DNA of 64,000 nucleotides from Struthio camelus (taxonomy: Eukaryota; Chordata; Aves; Struthioniformes; Struthionidae): NCBI RefSeq assembly GCF_040807025.1, contig NC_090946.1:80598641-80662640 (forward strand). Direction: 5' to 3'. Below are positions 1 through 13,454 of the stretch, piece after piece (the stretch's first letter is position 1; every line of letters starts with the position of its first letter). Made by a program: the position numbers and the translations under genes. The notes under the pieces were generated by a model. That model was given only the letters and a program-made list of their open reading frames with translations, had not been told where the DNA came from and did no database searches.

Positions 1-3000
1 GCCGGCTCGGAGGAGAAACCCCTTTTTCCGAAATCCGGCCCGAAGCGAGCGGCCTCCCGCGCCGCCGCAAAGCGGGTCAGCGGGGGCCAGCGAGCGAGAA
101 GTAGGTTGCCCCGCCGGCCTGGGCGGCCGAGCCGGCCCGTATCACCGCGGTCAGGCTCCACTGCTGCGCCCCGCCGGCGCGTCCTTGCCCCGCCGCGGCT
201 GGGAGCGGCAGGAGGCGCAGCGAAAGGCTGGGACGCCGCGCGGGGTTGGAGACGGGGCAGGCAGCGAAACCGAGCTACGACACCTTAGTTTTCCTTCAGA
301 GCCCCCAAAATCCCAAACCAGCCCCTTTTCGCTTTAAAACACACGCCAAGCGTTTTTTTTTTTTCTTCCCTTTTGTTGAAACCCGATTTTTCTCACGCAT
401 TGTTATTTACAACAACCTACCGGAAGCCTATAACAGTCGGCGCTGCCTCCTGACCACGCTTCCTGCTGAGTCAACGGCATTCGATTTAATGCTAAATATT
501 ATTCTTCCCATACTGTGAAATGACACCTCCTTAGCAAACACGGCTATTTCGCAGATGGGAGAAGAAAAACACCCGAGAGCCGCTAGCCTGGGCGATGCTT
601 TCACACTGGCAGCAGAAAGCATCGCCCAAAAAAAAAAAAAAAAAGAGAGAGATGCAAAAGCCAAGGAGCCCTGTGCTGCAAACGCTGCTAAAGGTCCCGG
701 TTAGCAGCGCCAGCTCCCCTCTCCCACGCATCCGCAAGCCCGGAGCAAGGGCTCCACGCGGCCTCGGCTTTTAAGCATTAGCTGGGAGGCGAGGGAAGCA
801 CCGGACGTGAACTGCAAGCCACCTAAGCGAAGATGTGAGGCTGAGCGACAATCATATTAAACCGGCTGATAAATAATGCAACAGGTTTGGACGGCAGCGG
901 CTCTGCCAGCACCTCGCAGACACCATCGTGTCTCCGCAGTATTACAAATACAGCGGGCGAAGCGCAATCAGGCCAGAATGGCTTGAATAATTGAAGGTAA
1001 AGCCCTTCTGAAGAATGACGGGGAGGAAGGCCTGCGCTTTCCTTGGAAGACACCCAAGGCCTGGCCCCCCCGGCGGGTGCCGGCGAGCAGACCACCTCCT
1101 CTCCACCGTGCCCTAGGCAAACTGAGGGACTCGCAGCAAGACTGGGTCTCCATCAAAACGACTGTTCCAGTTCGTTACCAAAATCCCCGCTTGCCCGTTG
1201 CAAAGCGCTGAGGAATCCCGAGCAACGGGAAAATCAGCAGTCAGACCTACTCACGCGTTGGACCGAGCTAGATCTGCCAAGCCGTCCGTCCCACTCCTGC
1301 ATCCCCACTCCAGCTGTCACAGAAAGGCAAAAACCTCCCTGGGTTTCTCACCTCCTCATCCAGCTCCTGCCCACGCTGGAGAGCTGGCACAAGCAGGAGG
1401 AGCCACGGGACCGCGCGCAGCGGCAGCGCCCGCGAGATGCAGCGGCACAGCCTGTGCTCCCTGCGGCTTGGACGTGCCACCCCAGCGTCCTACCAGAGCA
1501 GCCGGGAGCACCCGAGCCCCAGAGCGACCACCGAGTGGGTAAAGGGCGAGTGTGTTCACACGTGGGCGACCAGCGAGGCCCTGCACAGCTCCCGGGACGT
1601 CCAGGCTGCGTTTCAGCATCCCCCAGGCCTGCTTGGAGCAAGCGCCCAGGACGAACCTCGATCCCACGGCTAAGGTCACTTGGGCTGCCAGCGCCCGCTC
1701 CCACCACAAGGGATCAGGTGCTGGGAGATTCCCCGGTTGCCTTTGTCCTTGGGAGAGGTGGACCAATGTCTTGGTGTCCCTCCAGCTGGGACAGCCCTTT
1801 GAAGAGGTCAAACATCGCCCATTGGGTTGGAAGAAGTGATGTAGCCAGGAGATAACGTCCCCAGGCTCTATTAGCGTGAAGCAACCTCTAGAGCACACCC
1901 GGCGGCCGAGGTGAGGTGGCAACCCGCCTGTCCCCTGCCGACGGCCAGCTGCGCTTCAGAAACGTGCCTCTCCGCTTCGCTGAGAGCTTTCTGCAGTGAC
2001 TTGCTGCCTCCCTGCAGTGCCACAAGCCTTGCCAGGCTGGACGTGTCCTCAAACAGCTAGCCCGTTTCTCGGGAGCTGCTAGCATCAGGTTGACTTGACA
2101 AGACGGATGTTGGGGATGGAGGAATCTCCATCAGAGCAATTGCTGTTGGTGTAAAGCCCAGCAGCGACGAGGGGAGAGGGTGATCTAATTCTTCATCCTC
2201 CCTAACCCACCCAGCACCCATCTCCCGACCCGCAGGCTGCCCTGTTTGCTAAGCTCAGGGTACATAGAGGAACGGCCCTTGGCTCGGGACAGCTCTTTGC
2301 AGGGTAAACGGCACCAGCACCACCTCCACCCCAGTGAGCGACGACAGAAGGAACACATCCAAAAGGAGAAGAAACTCCTGGAAGTGGCCAACTGAGCCAA
2401 TGTTAGAGCTTGCTTCCCACCCACCCCCTAGGATGCTACAGCACTGGCACAGGGGACCACAGTGACAGCCTCTTCATGGTCACCTTGACCTGGGAGCCTG
2501 GTTTGCTTCGGCCTGGGGAGTCAAACCAGTACCCGTGGCGGTGACAACATGTTTCACCGCCGTCTCCTGCCTGCGAACGCCCGATTACGATCTTGCTCTT
2601 CTCATCGCCGTCAAGGGTGACAAACAGCTTAGCAGGGAGGGCTGCAGAAATAATACCCAGTGCTGCGCCCAACTTCTGTGCAAAGGCAGTTTGTCTCACT
2701 GATGTGACCCTCCATGGCAGTCCCACCTTGTGTTCACGGCAGAGAAGGCAGCAGAGGGGGCCGTGTTAAATGAACCAACGTCCCAACCCAGCCATGCCGA
2801 TCACAGGCAAAACCCGTGAAGCTTCATGAAATAACAACTCCAAATGGAAGTAGCGCAAAGCCCTGTCCCCTTGAGTAGGCTGCGATAGGGCCGGTCCCAC
2901 TGGGAAAGGGTCGGAGGCCAAGGGAGCACCCTTGCGATGGGGGGAGCGGGGTGCATCCATCTCCTGCTCGGCTGAGCTCCGGGAGATGGGTGCAACCCCA

Positions 3001-6000
3001 ACCCCTCGCCAACGGCCTGAGCCTGCTTTGTGCCACTGCAGGGTGACACGGCGAGGTGCGAGGAGGAGGAGGGCTCCTGCCCTGCCGCAGGGTGAATGCT
3101 CTCTCCCCTGAACTTCCCCTTGCTCCAAGAGCTACCGCAAAGCTGAGAGGCAACCTTACAAAGCAAACAAGTGACCCCAGAGCACAGGAGGACACCCAAG
3201 CCGTCAAGGTATGAGTGGGACAAGGCTGGATCCAAAAGCTCTTCCTGGGGGTGTGCCCAACCCCGACTCTATCCCAAACTGGGCATCACGGCTTTAAATG
3301 CAAACTATGAAGCCTGCTACACAGAAAGGCATGCTGGCGCCGTCCTGACGTCCTCCCATGAGTGTAGGATTGTGAAGACACGTTTCTGGTAGCCCTGTCA
3401 CGTTCACGATCCATTCCCAAATGCCCATTTTTATCTTGCTTCCCTTCCTTTATCTGCAACGAGTCCAAAGTAAAACCAAAGACGTTTGATCCGGAAAGGA
3501 ATTAAATCGTATTGAACATCTCACATCCGACGGTGATTGACAGTTTGTTAAACCAGAACGATGTAAAAAGCCCAGCTCCTCCAAAAACTCAATCTGTGAG
3601 TGAAATGCACTCAATTAACCGCTCAGGAATTCATAGCTACACGGATTTTAAGACCGTTCAAGACTGAAAAGTTCATCCTGCTCAGTGGGTCTGACATCCT
3701 GCATCACACAGGCTATAGATTTTCCTTAAGTGGCTCATGCATCAGAGTCATGGCCTGGTCTTGTTCAAGCGGGAGAAAACCCACGCCACCCCATGGGAGG
3801 ATGATACAATGGATATTCATTGCTCTTGTTAAATGCTCTTGCACTTTATCTAGCTGCAGCGCCCGTTTTTTTCTCTTGGACATGGTTCAGACAGGAATAG
3901 GCAAGAAAAAATGTGGTTTCTCCACATCTCTTTGTCTACGCTGTATGACGCACAACTTCACATAACCTATGGCCACGCATGGGGTCAACAAGCGAGACGC
4001 AGCACGCCGCTAGACACAGAAACCCACCGGGTTTAACGTGCACCACCACTTCCAGCCTTGCAAGGCAGGGCAAAATCCCTGGGGAAAAGCCCCCTCTGAA
4101 GCCACGGGGCTCAGGGCGACCAGCCGGGGTGGATTTGCTCCGTCAGGGATTTCCAGCAAACCGACGGCATCTGCAAGCCAGGCAGTTCTCTGCAAAGAAG
4201 TGGAACGAAAACCACCAGTTCCCTTTAGCTGCTCCACTTTCGGAGCTGGTATTTTGCTCTTTGTCGCCCCGGTGCCGGCGTCCACGCGGCCCTGAGCGCT
4301 CCGGCGAGGTGACAACGGGCAGCGCCCGACCCAGCTCCCACCGGGGAGGGAGCAGGCGGGTGCCTATCCCCGGGCTGCGCAAGGCGCTTTCCGGGGCACC
4401 TGCTGCCCCGACGGCACCCGAGGGGACAGACCAGTATTGATTTTTAATCCCTTTAAGCAATGCTGCTTTATTATCTGCCCCCTCCCTGCAAGAGCGAAGC
4501 TCCCCTTCATTTCGGGGAAGTAAAACTCACCGCGGGAGCCGGCGGGACGTGCCGGGGCGCGGGGGCTCGGGTGCCGGCGTTGGCCGTGGTCCCCGGGGAT
4601 GGCGCCCGGTGCCGCGGGAGGACGCGGAGCCGGGCGCAGAAGCAGGTACGCGCTCGCCCTGGCGCCGGCTCACCTCCTTTTGCCCCAGCTCAGCTATCGC
4701 CGGAGGAGTGCAGGTTTTCCAACAAGCCACCGGTGACACAGAGCGGGATGACAGCGCTGAAGAGACCTTCCTATAATTAGCGCAGAAATCAGTCCGAACG
4801 GTGTCACTATTTTCCTCAACGTGCCAGTCACCGAAAACGCGCCGGGTTGCCTAGCTACTTCCATGCAGGCAAGCGAAGGAAGCAGCTTTCTCAGCTCTTA
4901 CTCAGCTCTCAGCGCTCTCGTAGCAGAAGATTTTCCATAATTACGTCTGCGCCTATTTGCAGAGGCGCCCGGTGCCGGCAGCTCGCCGCCAGGCTCCTGG
5001 CCCCGCGGGGAGCCTTTCTGCCCCCCCAAGCTCTCCTGCTGACCAGGAGCGGGCGGTCGACCCCAGGGCCCCAGCAGGAAACCCCATTTAGGCCTTCTCT
5101 GATATAACGCTAACGCTGCCTTTTTTAAAAAAAAAGTAAGTAACAAACCCCGACCCAAGAACATGGGAGCTGCAAGGAAAACTTCCTAAAGGGCAGATTT
5201 TATCCTCAGCCAGTCACATGCGCATGTCTGGCCCCAATCAGGAATGCACATCAGCATGGGTTTCATTGCATAAATGCATATTGGCATGGGTTTCATTTCA
5301 AGCTAAACCCCATCAAATGCAACGGGGCCCAAATGCACTCGTAAGCGCTTTCCTAGATGGGGATCCCGTTTGCGTACGCTGGATCCCATCCCGGGTCAAC
5401 GGGAGCAGGGCGAGCTGGCTGTCACTCATCCCAAAGTCTTCGTTAGCGACCTCACAAAGAGGGCGTTAGTCAATTATGCTGCAGTTCCCAAATCCAGCCT
5501 GGGAAAAAGGCCCTGAGCAGAAGCCCAGCGCCTCGAAATATCGGATGATGGGAGCTCGAGGCCATCGGAGCCTGGCGGGACCCCCCTGTGCTGAGCATCC
5601 CTCCTTCGCCCCGGCCTGAAGCCTCCAGGTCACCTCTGCGAGACGCCCAGCACGGCAACGTCCGTGCCCACGCGAGCACGACTCCCGCAGCACCCGCTCA
5701 CGGCCCTGCCTGGCCAACACCTCCCTGCAGGTACCACCAAGCCAGAAGCGGCTCTTCCCACCAGACGGTGAGTGATGGACAACCCAGCGCCACCAGACAA
5801 GCGGCCCAGCAGTTAGTGCAACCAGCTGCTCGATATTTGTGCGCCCAATTTAAACGCGAACCTGTGCAGTTTCCAACCACTGCATCTCATCTGGCCTTTC
5901 TCTGCTAAACATAGAGAGTCGCCCACTGCGAGAGATGTCGCCCTGCTGTTGGTACCTGCCCACCACAATGCAGTAACGTCTCACCCTTCTCTTGGATGAA

Positions 6001-9000
6001 CTAATTAGAGGGAGTAACAACAATGCCGAGAAACAACTGGGGAAGAAAATTAACATGTGAAAAGCAAGGGGAGGACAAGATAAGGTGAAAACTAATGGTG
6101 TTTGGTAGGATAAGCAGGTCTTAGCACATCTGCTCCCCAGGAATTTTCAAGGGTTTTATCGGCTCTATGTGAATGGCAAGGTGGGTTTTGTAAGGCTTGG
6201 TGCAATCCCATTTCAGGGATCCTTTTTTTTTTTTTTTTGTATTGACCTTGCAAAAAATTGTTTTTGGTGTCTTCAGCCCAGCCTGGATATGTCTACATGA
6301 AATCCAGGGGATATACTGTTTCGGACTTCCACCTTCTCGTGGCCGCGTCCTCAGTGAGGACGCAGCTTACGCAGGCGGACGAGCGCACGAGAGGGAGCAG
6401 TCTGTGCCGTGGCGCAGCCACAAGCGATGGGCGCGAGGGGCTTGACCCCAAGCAGAGCCGTTGTAAGCTTGTTTTTCCAAATCCTGCCAGTGGGCTCTGC
6501 CTTCCCAGCCCAGCCCAGGAGCTTTCTCCCAACCCTCCAGGCTTCGCTGCCGTTCGTTTGCACGGTTCCGACCGATGGCTATTTATTAATTACTAGCCTG
6601 ACCCAACACCAAGCCAGAGTCAGCGGACACGATCGCGGCAGCTGGAACCAGTCCGTCTCCCCTGCGCTCCTCCTGCCGACCGCGGGCAGAGAGCATCGAA
6701 CGCGGGCAGAGAGCATCGCTCGTCGCGCCGCCTGAGAGCCGGCCCCGTTCCCACGGCAACCGCCAGCCGGTCCCCAGCATCCGCTCCCCACGCCTGCACG
6801 TTGCACGGCTGCTCCTGGGCTTTGGAGGGCCAGTTTTGGGGGTGCTGGGCATATTGCACATGGCCGGGGGGGGGGGGGGGAGAGGCACGAGGAAGGTCTG
6901 AACCGCTGCTGGAACAAAACGCGCAGAATCCTGCGAGAAACGGGCAAGGGAGAGCGGCAGCGCGCTGCCGTGCGCCCGGCCGGGACCGCGGGACGGGTGA
7001 CACCTTCCTCTTCCCCGAAAGCTGCTCCTCCCCCGAGAGGCAGCGGAGCGAGAAACCAGAAAAGGAGAAACAGCTAGAAGAGAGGAAAGAGCCTGAAAAG
7101 CAAGAAAATAATAATAATAATAATAATTTAAAAAAAAACCTATGTTTGTTCCCGTCATTTGGGCAGTGGCCGCGAAAGCCGCAGCTCGCGACCTGTGCCC
7201 CTGCGGCGGGGGACGGCGGCGGGGAGCACGCCGGCTGCCACGGCGGGCTCCGAGCCGGCACGCAGCGTCCGGCCCCGATCCCGAGGGAGACAGCGCGCGC
7301 CGGCGCTCGCTTCAGCTCTGGATTTTCGGAAGAAGCAGCGGTCGCCTCGGCCGCACCGTTTTGAGGCCAAAACGCTGCAAACCACAGGGGCACGTGCTGC
7401 GGGACGGTGCTGCGGAGCAGAGCTGTCGCCGGGGCCCCCGGGAACGGGGCAAGAGCCGCTGATGCTGCCTGCCGCCGGGAAACGCCGGGAAGCACCGGGA
7501 AGCACCAGCTCCAGGGCCCAACGCCCAGCGCACCACGAACCGCCCGGTGGAAAGGCGCCGGCTGCCCTTGCAAAGTTTGCATTTTTCAGGGCGTTTTTAC
7601 GCTCAGAGCTGACAGGATGCCGAGGAGCAAAGCAGCGGCCTTGCTTGGGCATCCAAAGAAAAAGAGGGAGCGAGCTCTTCCACCCGGCCCGCGTCCATCT
7701 GTCCGCGGGAAGCCCACCGGGCGCCGCAGTTGCCACCTCAATAACCCCGTCTCTGGGCAGAGGGTCAAAACGGGCCCCCGCGGGGTGTCCCCATGAGGAC
7801 CCCCACTCTGGGGTGCTCCAAGCGGGGGGGCGAGCGAGGCCGACGTCCTCTCCGCCGCTGAGAACGTCCCGCTCGTGTCACGCGTGGCCACCCAAGGAAA
7901 CAGGGAGGAGCAGCCCAGACTTACCCGAGTAAGGAAGTCCAGGGCTGACAAAGCCTGGGAAAGGCAGCGCGAGTGGAGGAACCGGGCCGATCCCGAGCCT
8001 CGAGGAGCTCCATCGGCCCAGGCCAGCGCACGGGTTTGGGGGCCGACGCATCCCTGGGACAGCCCCCGTTGCACGCTCGCTCCCACACAAACGCCGGGCG
8101 CCCGGGGACAGGGCTGTCCCTGTGGGACACCCGGCTGCGGCGAAAGCAGGGATTGCCAAGACGCCTGGGCAGGATGAGGCCCCTTTGCAAAGCAGGAGGC
8201 AACCCCCCCCCCCCCCGGAGGCTGAAGGTCTGCAGAGCAGCCAGAGCGCCCAGAAGCGATGCCGGCCCCGGTCGCGTCCCCCTCTGCCAGCGCCGCACCC
8301 TGCGGGACGTGCAAGACCCCGCTGCCCCCCAGCACCGCAGTGGGAATTAAGGGGTTTTTTTTTGGTTTGGGGTTTTTTTTTTGCAGAGATTTGGGGGGTT
8401 TGTGCAAGGGCCTCCTCTTTCTCAGCGCCTGGGCAAGGCGCCTCGCGGCCGTCACGAGACCCTTTTGTGGGAACCCCCCCCTCCCGGGCGCAGCCGCCGC
8501 ACGTCTCGCGGCCCCCGCGAACAATGGAGCCAAGGCGAGACGGGACGGAGGCTCGCGCCGCGCCGCCTCGCCGCTGGACTAGAAAAAGCCCTTTCTAACA
8601 CCCCAAATGCCCGCCTGGCTCCCGGGGGGCCGGCCGGGCGCCGCGGCCCCTCGTGCCCCACACCTACCGCGCAGGCGGCGCGCAGCGTCCGGGGGGGCTT
8701 TCCTCGCCGCGCCAGCCCCTGCCTCCTTAGGGGAGACGGGGAAATAAATATTGATGCCCCCAAATGCAGAGTGAGTGCCCCGCTCCGGGCACGGCAGTAT
8801 GAAATAACGCCGGTCCTACACGCTCGGCGTCATCACCCCTTCCGCTTCGCCGGCGTTAAGTTCATCGGCTGCTCGTTAGGCACGGTCGCGAGTTTTTGCT
8901 TAAATACAAACCTCGTTTTGCAGCGAGGCAGCAGGAAGACAAAAGTTTCTGCTATAGATTCCCGCTCCCCCCGACCCCGCCGCCTCTGCTCCTGCTTTTT

Positions 9001-9950
9001 CGAAAGAAACCCCCCCGAATCCGGTTTCCCCAAGAAATAAAAAAATTAAAAAATAAAAATCCCCGCTTGCATCTGGCTGGCAGCGCCTCTCCGCGCAGCC
9101 TTTTCGCCGCTATTTGGGTAAACGGCTATTTTGCCATGGTTACTTTTCACGAAGCGGTTGCACAATCCGGGCTGCTTCCTGCCGTACCAGCGCAATACAA
9201 CCCCGCTGCGAAAAATAACCCGGGCGGCGGCGGCGGGGGGGGGCGCGCAGCATCCCCCCCCCCCCCCCGCGCAGCTGGGGACCCTGGCCCTGCCCGAGCT
9301 GCTCCAGGGATTGGGGTCGGCAAAGGCGTTTTGGCTGCGTGAAAATTCCTACCCAGGGACGGGGGAAGGGGGGGGGGGGGAAAAAAACAGAAGAAAGGAA
9401 AAGAAAGCAAGAACACTGCATCTCATTCATCCTCGGGAAAAAGCCTTGCCCGCGCTGGCAAACCGGCTGATTAACGGAGGATCAAAGCCTCTAGAGGCAA
9501 CCTTTGTTGAGCAGACTCAGCTCCGGCACCCCCCCGAGACCCCCTCCCACGCGAGCGCCCGACGCTGCGGGGACCCCACGGCGCACCCACGCCGCCGCGG
9601 GGACGGGTGACACGGGGCGTCGGGGGCCCCCGGGGGGGGGGAGGATAGCGGAGGGGCTGGCCCCGATGGAGGGGGAAGGGAGGGAGGTTTCCCCGCTCTG
9701 GTGTGATTTTGGGTGGGATTCGCTCCTTTTTGTCGCTTTGGGGTGAGCGGTTTAGGGGCGCGGCGAGCAGCGGGCGGCCGGTGCTGGCGGTGCCGCGGGG
9801 GGTGCCCAGCCCGGCTCCAGTGCCGCCCCCCTCCCCACCCAGTCCGCCCAGTGCCCCCCAGTCCGCCCAGCGCCGCGGTACCTGGAGGCCGGCGGGCGGT
9901 GCTGCCCCGCGTCCCCCGCAGGGCGCCCGGCAGCGGCGGGGGCCGGGCCG
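1..9950. other. GC-rich region downstream of FRMD6, no gene recognised
   Basis: Mostly CpG-containing GC-rich DNA, densest around 4250-5050 and 6900-9650, with milder composition at 1900-4000 and 5150-6600. It holds homopolymer runs (T at 351-363, A near 630-645, G near 6868-6880, C near 8206-8217) and a 20-bp tandem duplication at about 6678-6718 built on GCGGGCAGAGAGCATCG. None of the open frames resembles a known protein. In human the neighbour on this side is GNG2, but its coding sequence is not seen here; the CpG-rich blocks could be promoter regions (inference). Confidence 0.6.
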
Positions 9951-10013
9951 GAGGGAGGGATGGAGGGATGGAGGGACGGAGGGATGGAGGGATGGAGGGA
10001 TGGAGGGATGGAG
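9951..10013. repeat. 8-bp tandem repeat (GGATGGAG)n
   Basis: About eight units of GGATGGAG with one C substitution (GGACGGAG), directly visible. Confidence 0.9.
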
Positions 10014-10111
10014 GCAGCGGGAGGGATGGTCAGCAGCAGCCCGGAGAGGCGAGTCCCCACCCAGCTTTGTCTGCGCTCATCCTTCTGCCTACAGGAAGCG
10101 GTTCAGCCCCG

Positions 10112-10143
10112 ACTTCCTCCTCCTCCTCCTCCTCCTCCTCCTC
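10112..10143. repeat. (TCC)n trinucleotide repeat
   Basis: About ten uninterrupted TCC/CTC triplets just before the 100-bp array. Confidence 0.9.
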
Positions 10144-10274
10144 GGCGAGCCTTCTTCCCCACGCCGCGCTGGGTCCTGCCCTCCCTCGCTCCTGCCCCTG
10201 CCCTGCCCCGTCCTCCCCCGCCCCGCACTCACCCCCCACCCGCCTCCATCCCCTGCCCCGCACCCCCTCCGCAT

Positions 10275-11779
10275 CCTGCACCCCCCCACCGCACCCACCC
10301 CCCCGTACACAGCCCGCACCCCCAAACCCCACAGCCTGGACCCCCACCCCGACCCCCGCCCATCCCACCCACTGCACCCCCTCTATGCGGCACCCACCTC
10401 CCCATACACAGCCCGCACCCCTAAACCCCACAGCCTGGACCCCCACCCCGACCCCCGCCCCATCCCACCCACTGCACCCCCCCGCTTCCCCCAACCCCCC
10501 CATACACAGCCCACACCCCCAAACCCCACAGCCTGGACCCCCACCCCGACCCCTGCCCCATCCCACCCCCTGCACCCCCTCTATGCGGCACCCACCCCCC
10601 CGTACACAGCCCGCACCCCCAAACCCCACAGCCTGGACCCCCACCCCGACCCCCGCCCCATCCCACCCCCTGCACCCCCTCTATGCGGCACCCACCCCCC
10701 CGTACACAGCCCGCACCCCCAAACCCCACAGCCTGGACCCCCACCCCGACCCCTGCCCCATCCCACCCCCTGCACCCCCTCTATGCGGCACCCACCCCCC
10801 CGTACACAGCCCGCACCCCCAAACCCCACAGCCTGGACCCCCACCCCGACCCCCGCCCCATCCCACCCCCTGCACCCCCTCTATGCGGCACCCACCCCCC
10901 GTACACAGCCCGCACCCCCAAGCCCCACAGCCTGGACCCCCACCCCGACCCCCGCCCCATCCCACCCCCTGCACCCCCTCTATGCGGCACCCACCCCCCC
11001 GTACACAGCCCGCACCCCCAAACCCCACAGCCTGGACCCCCACCCCGACCCCCGCCCCATCCCACCCACTGCACCCCCCCGCTTCCCCCAACCCCCCCAT
11101 ACACAGCCCACACCCCCAAACCCCACAGCCTGGACCCCCACCCCGACCCCTGCCCCATCCCACCCCCTGCACCCCCTCTATGCGGCACCCACCCCCCCGT
11201 ACACAGCCCGCACCCCCAAACCCCACAGCCTGGACCCCCACCCCGACCCCTGCCCCATCCCACCCCCTGCACCCCCTCTATGCGGCACCCACCCCCCGTA
11301 CACAGCCCGCACCCCCAAGCCCCACAGCCTGGACCCCCACCCCGACCCCCGCCCCATCCCACCCCCTGCACCCCCTCTATGCGGCACCCACCCCCCCGTA
11401 CACAGCCCGCACCCCCAAACCCCACAGCCTGGACCCCCACCCCGACCCCCGCCCCATCCCACCCCCTGCACCCCCCCGCTTCCCCCAACCCCCCCGTACA
11501 CAGCCCGCACCCCCAAACCCCACAGCCTGGACCCCCACCCCGACCCCCGCCCCATCCCACCCCCTGCACCCCCTCTATGCGGCACCCACCCCCCATACAC
11601 AGCCCGCACCCCCAAACCCCACAGCCTGGACCCCCACCCCAACCCCCGCCCCATCCCACCCCCTGCACCCCCTCTATGCGGCACCCACCCCCCCGTACAC
11701 AGCCCGCACCCCCAAACCCCACAGCCTGGACCCCCACCCCGACCCATCCTGCACCCCCCCGCTGCACCCACCCCCGTAC
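10275..11779. repeat. Tandem array, ~97-100-bp unit, 15 copies
   Basis: The block ACAGCCTGGACCCCCACCCC recurs at about 10331, 10430, 10528, 10628, 10728, 10828, 10927, 11027, 11125, 11225, 11324, 11424, 11521, 11620 and 11720. Units are C-rich on the plus strand with almost no G. Most carry CTCTATGCGGCACC, but three (near 10485, 11085 and 11475) carry a CGCTTCCCCCAACC variant instead. First and last partial units share a CCTGCACCCCCC(G/A)C variant. The unit is stop-poor and not a multiple of three, so every forward frame reads through it. Confidence 0.95.
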
Positions 11780-13429
11780 ATGATTTTTTCTCTCTTTTTC
11801 CCCTCTGCAGCGGCTCCCGCTCGCCGCCGCTGGCGCCCAGGCCCGAAGGTGCTTCGGGCACCGCTGGCGCTCAGAGGGCCGAGAAGGCAGGATGCTCGCA
11901 GCGGCGGCGGCGCCCGGCGGAGCAGCGGCTCTGGCTCCCCGGCGCGCGCCAGGAATGCCAATGCTTTTTGCAGCCACAAAATTAAAAACAAAAAAAGAAA
12001 CTCCCGCGGCATTTAATTTTTTAAAGCGTATTTTGCAGCCAGCCCTGCGCTCGGGCTCTACGTTTCGCCCTGCAAGACCTCGCCGGCTGCCAAAAGCCAC
12101 CGCGCGAGCGCGAAACCCGCGCGACTGCGGACGCCGGGGACCCTTTTTCTCCCTCTCCCAAGGAGCTCCCGGCCGAAAAAGGGGGGGACCCGGATGCTCA
12201 AGCCCAAAGCAGCATAAAGGCAGCGGAGGGGCGGCTTTCCTCCGCCGCGGCGCCGGCTCCTATCGGGCCCGGCAGACGCCGCCGGCCGCCCGGCCGCGGT
12301 TTCCTCCGCGCCGACAGCAGCGGCCGCGGGCTGGGGCGCGGGAGGAGGAAGGCGTCGAAGAGGCAGGGATGCTCAGAGGAGCGCGGGAACCGGGGCGGGG
12401 GACACGTGGAAACGCGCGGGTTGGGAGCACCCTTTACGCGGCGTCTTTCTTGGCCGGAGGAAATAGGTGCCAAAATTGGCCAACTTGGCACAATCAAGAC
12501 AAAAAAAACGAAAAAAAACCGGCTAGCTGAGTCCGAGACGGGAGCGGGCAGCCAGGGCCTCCCGGCCGCGACGCGTGGGAAAAACCCCGGGGGCAAGTTT
12601 GGGGTCAGGGCGCCGGGGTTTGGGAGCCCGGTGCCGGCGGGGTGAAGGAAGCAGGTCGGGGACCCCCCCCCCCCCCAGCCCTCCTGCTGGGGGTCGCAGC
12701 ACTTCGCAAGAGCCTTTGCCAGGGCTGCAAGGTGCCCGGGGGCCGCGGGATGGCAGCAGATGCCACCTCTTGGGAGGGCCGGGGAGGCGGGGAGGGGGCA
12801 CAGGGTCCCCGGGCGCCCGCTCGGGGGGCTGCACACACCCCATGGGGCTACGCCGCGGCGCTGGCGCTCGGCCGACCCCCCCCCTCGCACCCAAAAGCCT
12901 CCCCTCTTCTTGGAGTCGGGGCTGGGACACCCCCGGGGTGCAACGGGGCTCTACGTGGTGGGCTACGGGGGCAAACGCTCACGCGCCCCCCCCCCCCGCT
13001 CAGCTCTCATTAGTCCCAAAACCGGCCCTACGTCTGGTCCGCGCATCCCCGCTAACCGCGTTTCATAGCGCCGCAGCAGCTGCTCTGCAAGGCTGAGGCT
13101 GGAGCAGACTCGAGGCACGGATGAGCAGAGCTGCCCTCAGCCCCGCGAGCAGCAGCTTCGCCCAGGCCGGCCCTGCAAACCTCCGAGGACGGAGCCGGTG
13201 CAACCCGTGCCGAGGAAGAGGAGGCCGCCGGGACGAAGGCTTCGGACTCAACCGGCCCGGCCGTTCTGGGCGCGTGCGGCGCCCGCAGCGGGTGTTTAAG
13301 GAGCTTCAAGGCTTTTTCCTTTTTATTCTTTTTTTTTATCCCCGCCCCGGGCGGAGAGGGACGGCCGCAGCGCGCCGAAATCCCCGCTCTTCACATCCCT
13401 GCAGCCCTTCAAACGGCCACGAGCCAGAG
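11780..13429. other. GC-rich spacer between the array and the FRMD6 3' end
   Basis: CpG-dense sequence with G and C homopolymers (about 12180 and 12661-12675). A pyrimidine tract ending CTCTGCAG at about 11783-11810 looks like a plus-strand splice acceptor, but no convincing exon follows. Confidence 0.5.
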
Positions 13430-13448
13430 CAATGCAAACAACGGTAAC

Positions 13449-13454
13449 TTTATT
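13449..13454 (-). terminator. FRMD6: FRMD6 polyadenylation signal AATAAA
   Basis: TTTATT on the plus strand, i.e. AATAAA on the gene strand, in the context GAAATGACAATAAAGTTACC, with a T/G-containing stretch shortly downstream. It is the most distal clean AATAAA before the sequence becomes GC-rich. Another TTTATT at 13322-13327 is a weaker alternative. Confidence 0.75.

Noticed and set aside
1043-1855. Plus-strand frame of 270 codons
   Set aside because: Low-complexity composition, overlapping open frames on both strands, no known domain, no exon signals.
9703-12016. Open frames of 760 and 767 codons, Pro/His/Thr-rich
   Set aside because: They are readings of the 100-bp array. The unit is not a multiple of three, so both forward frames, and a third, give the same rotating peptides; no domain and no codon bias.
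10030-12100. Gly-rich minus-strand frames up to 439 codons
   Set aside because: Antisense readings of the same array.
1-13000. GNG2, the expected human neighbour downstream of FRMD6
   Set aside because: None of its coding sequence was recognised in any frame; only the CpG-rich character would fit a promoter, which is not enough.
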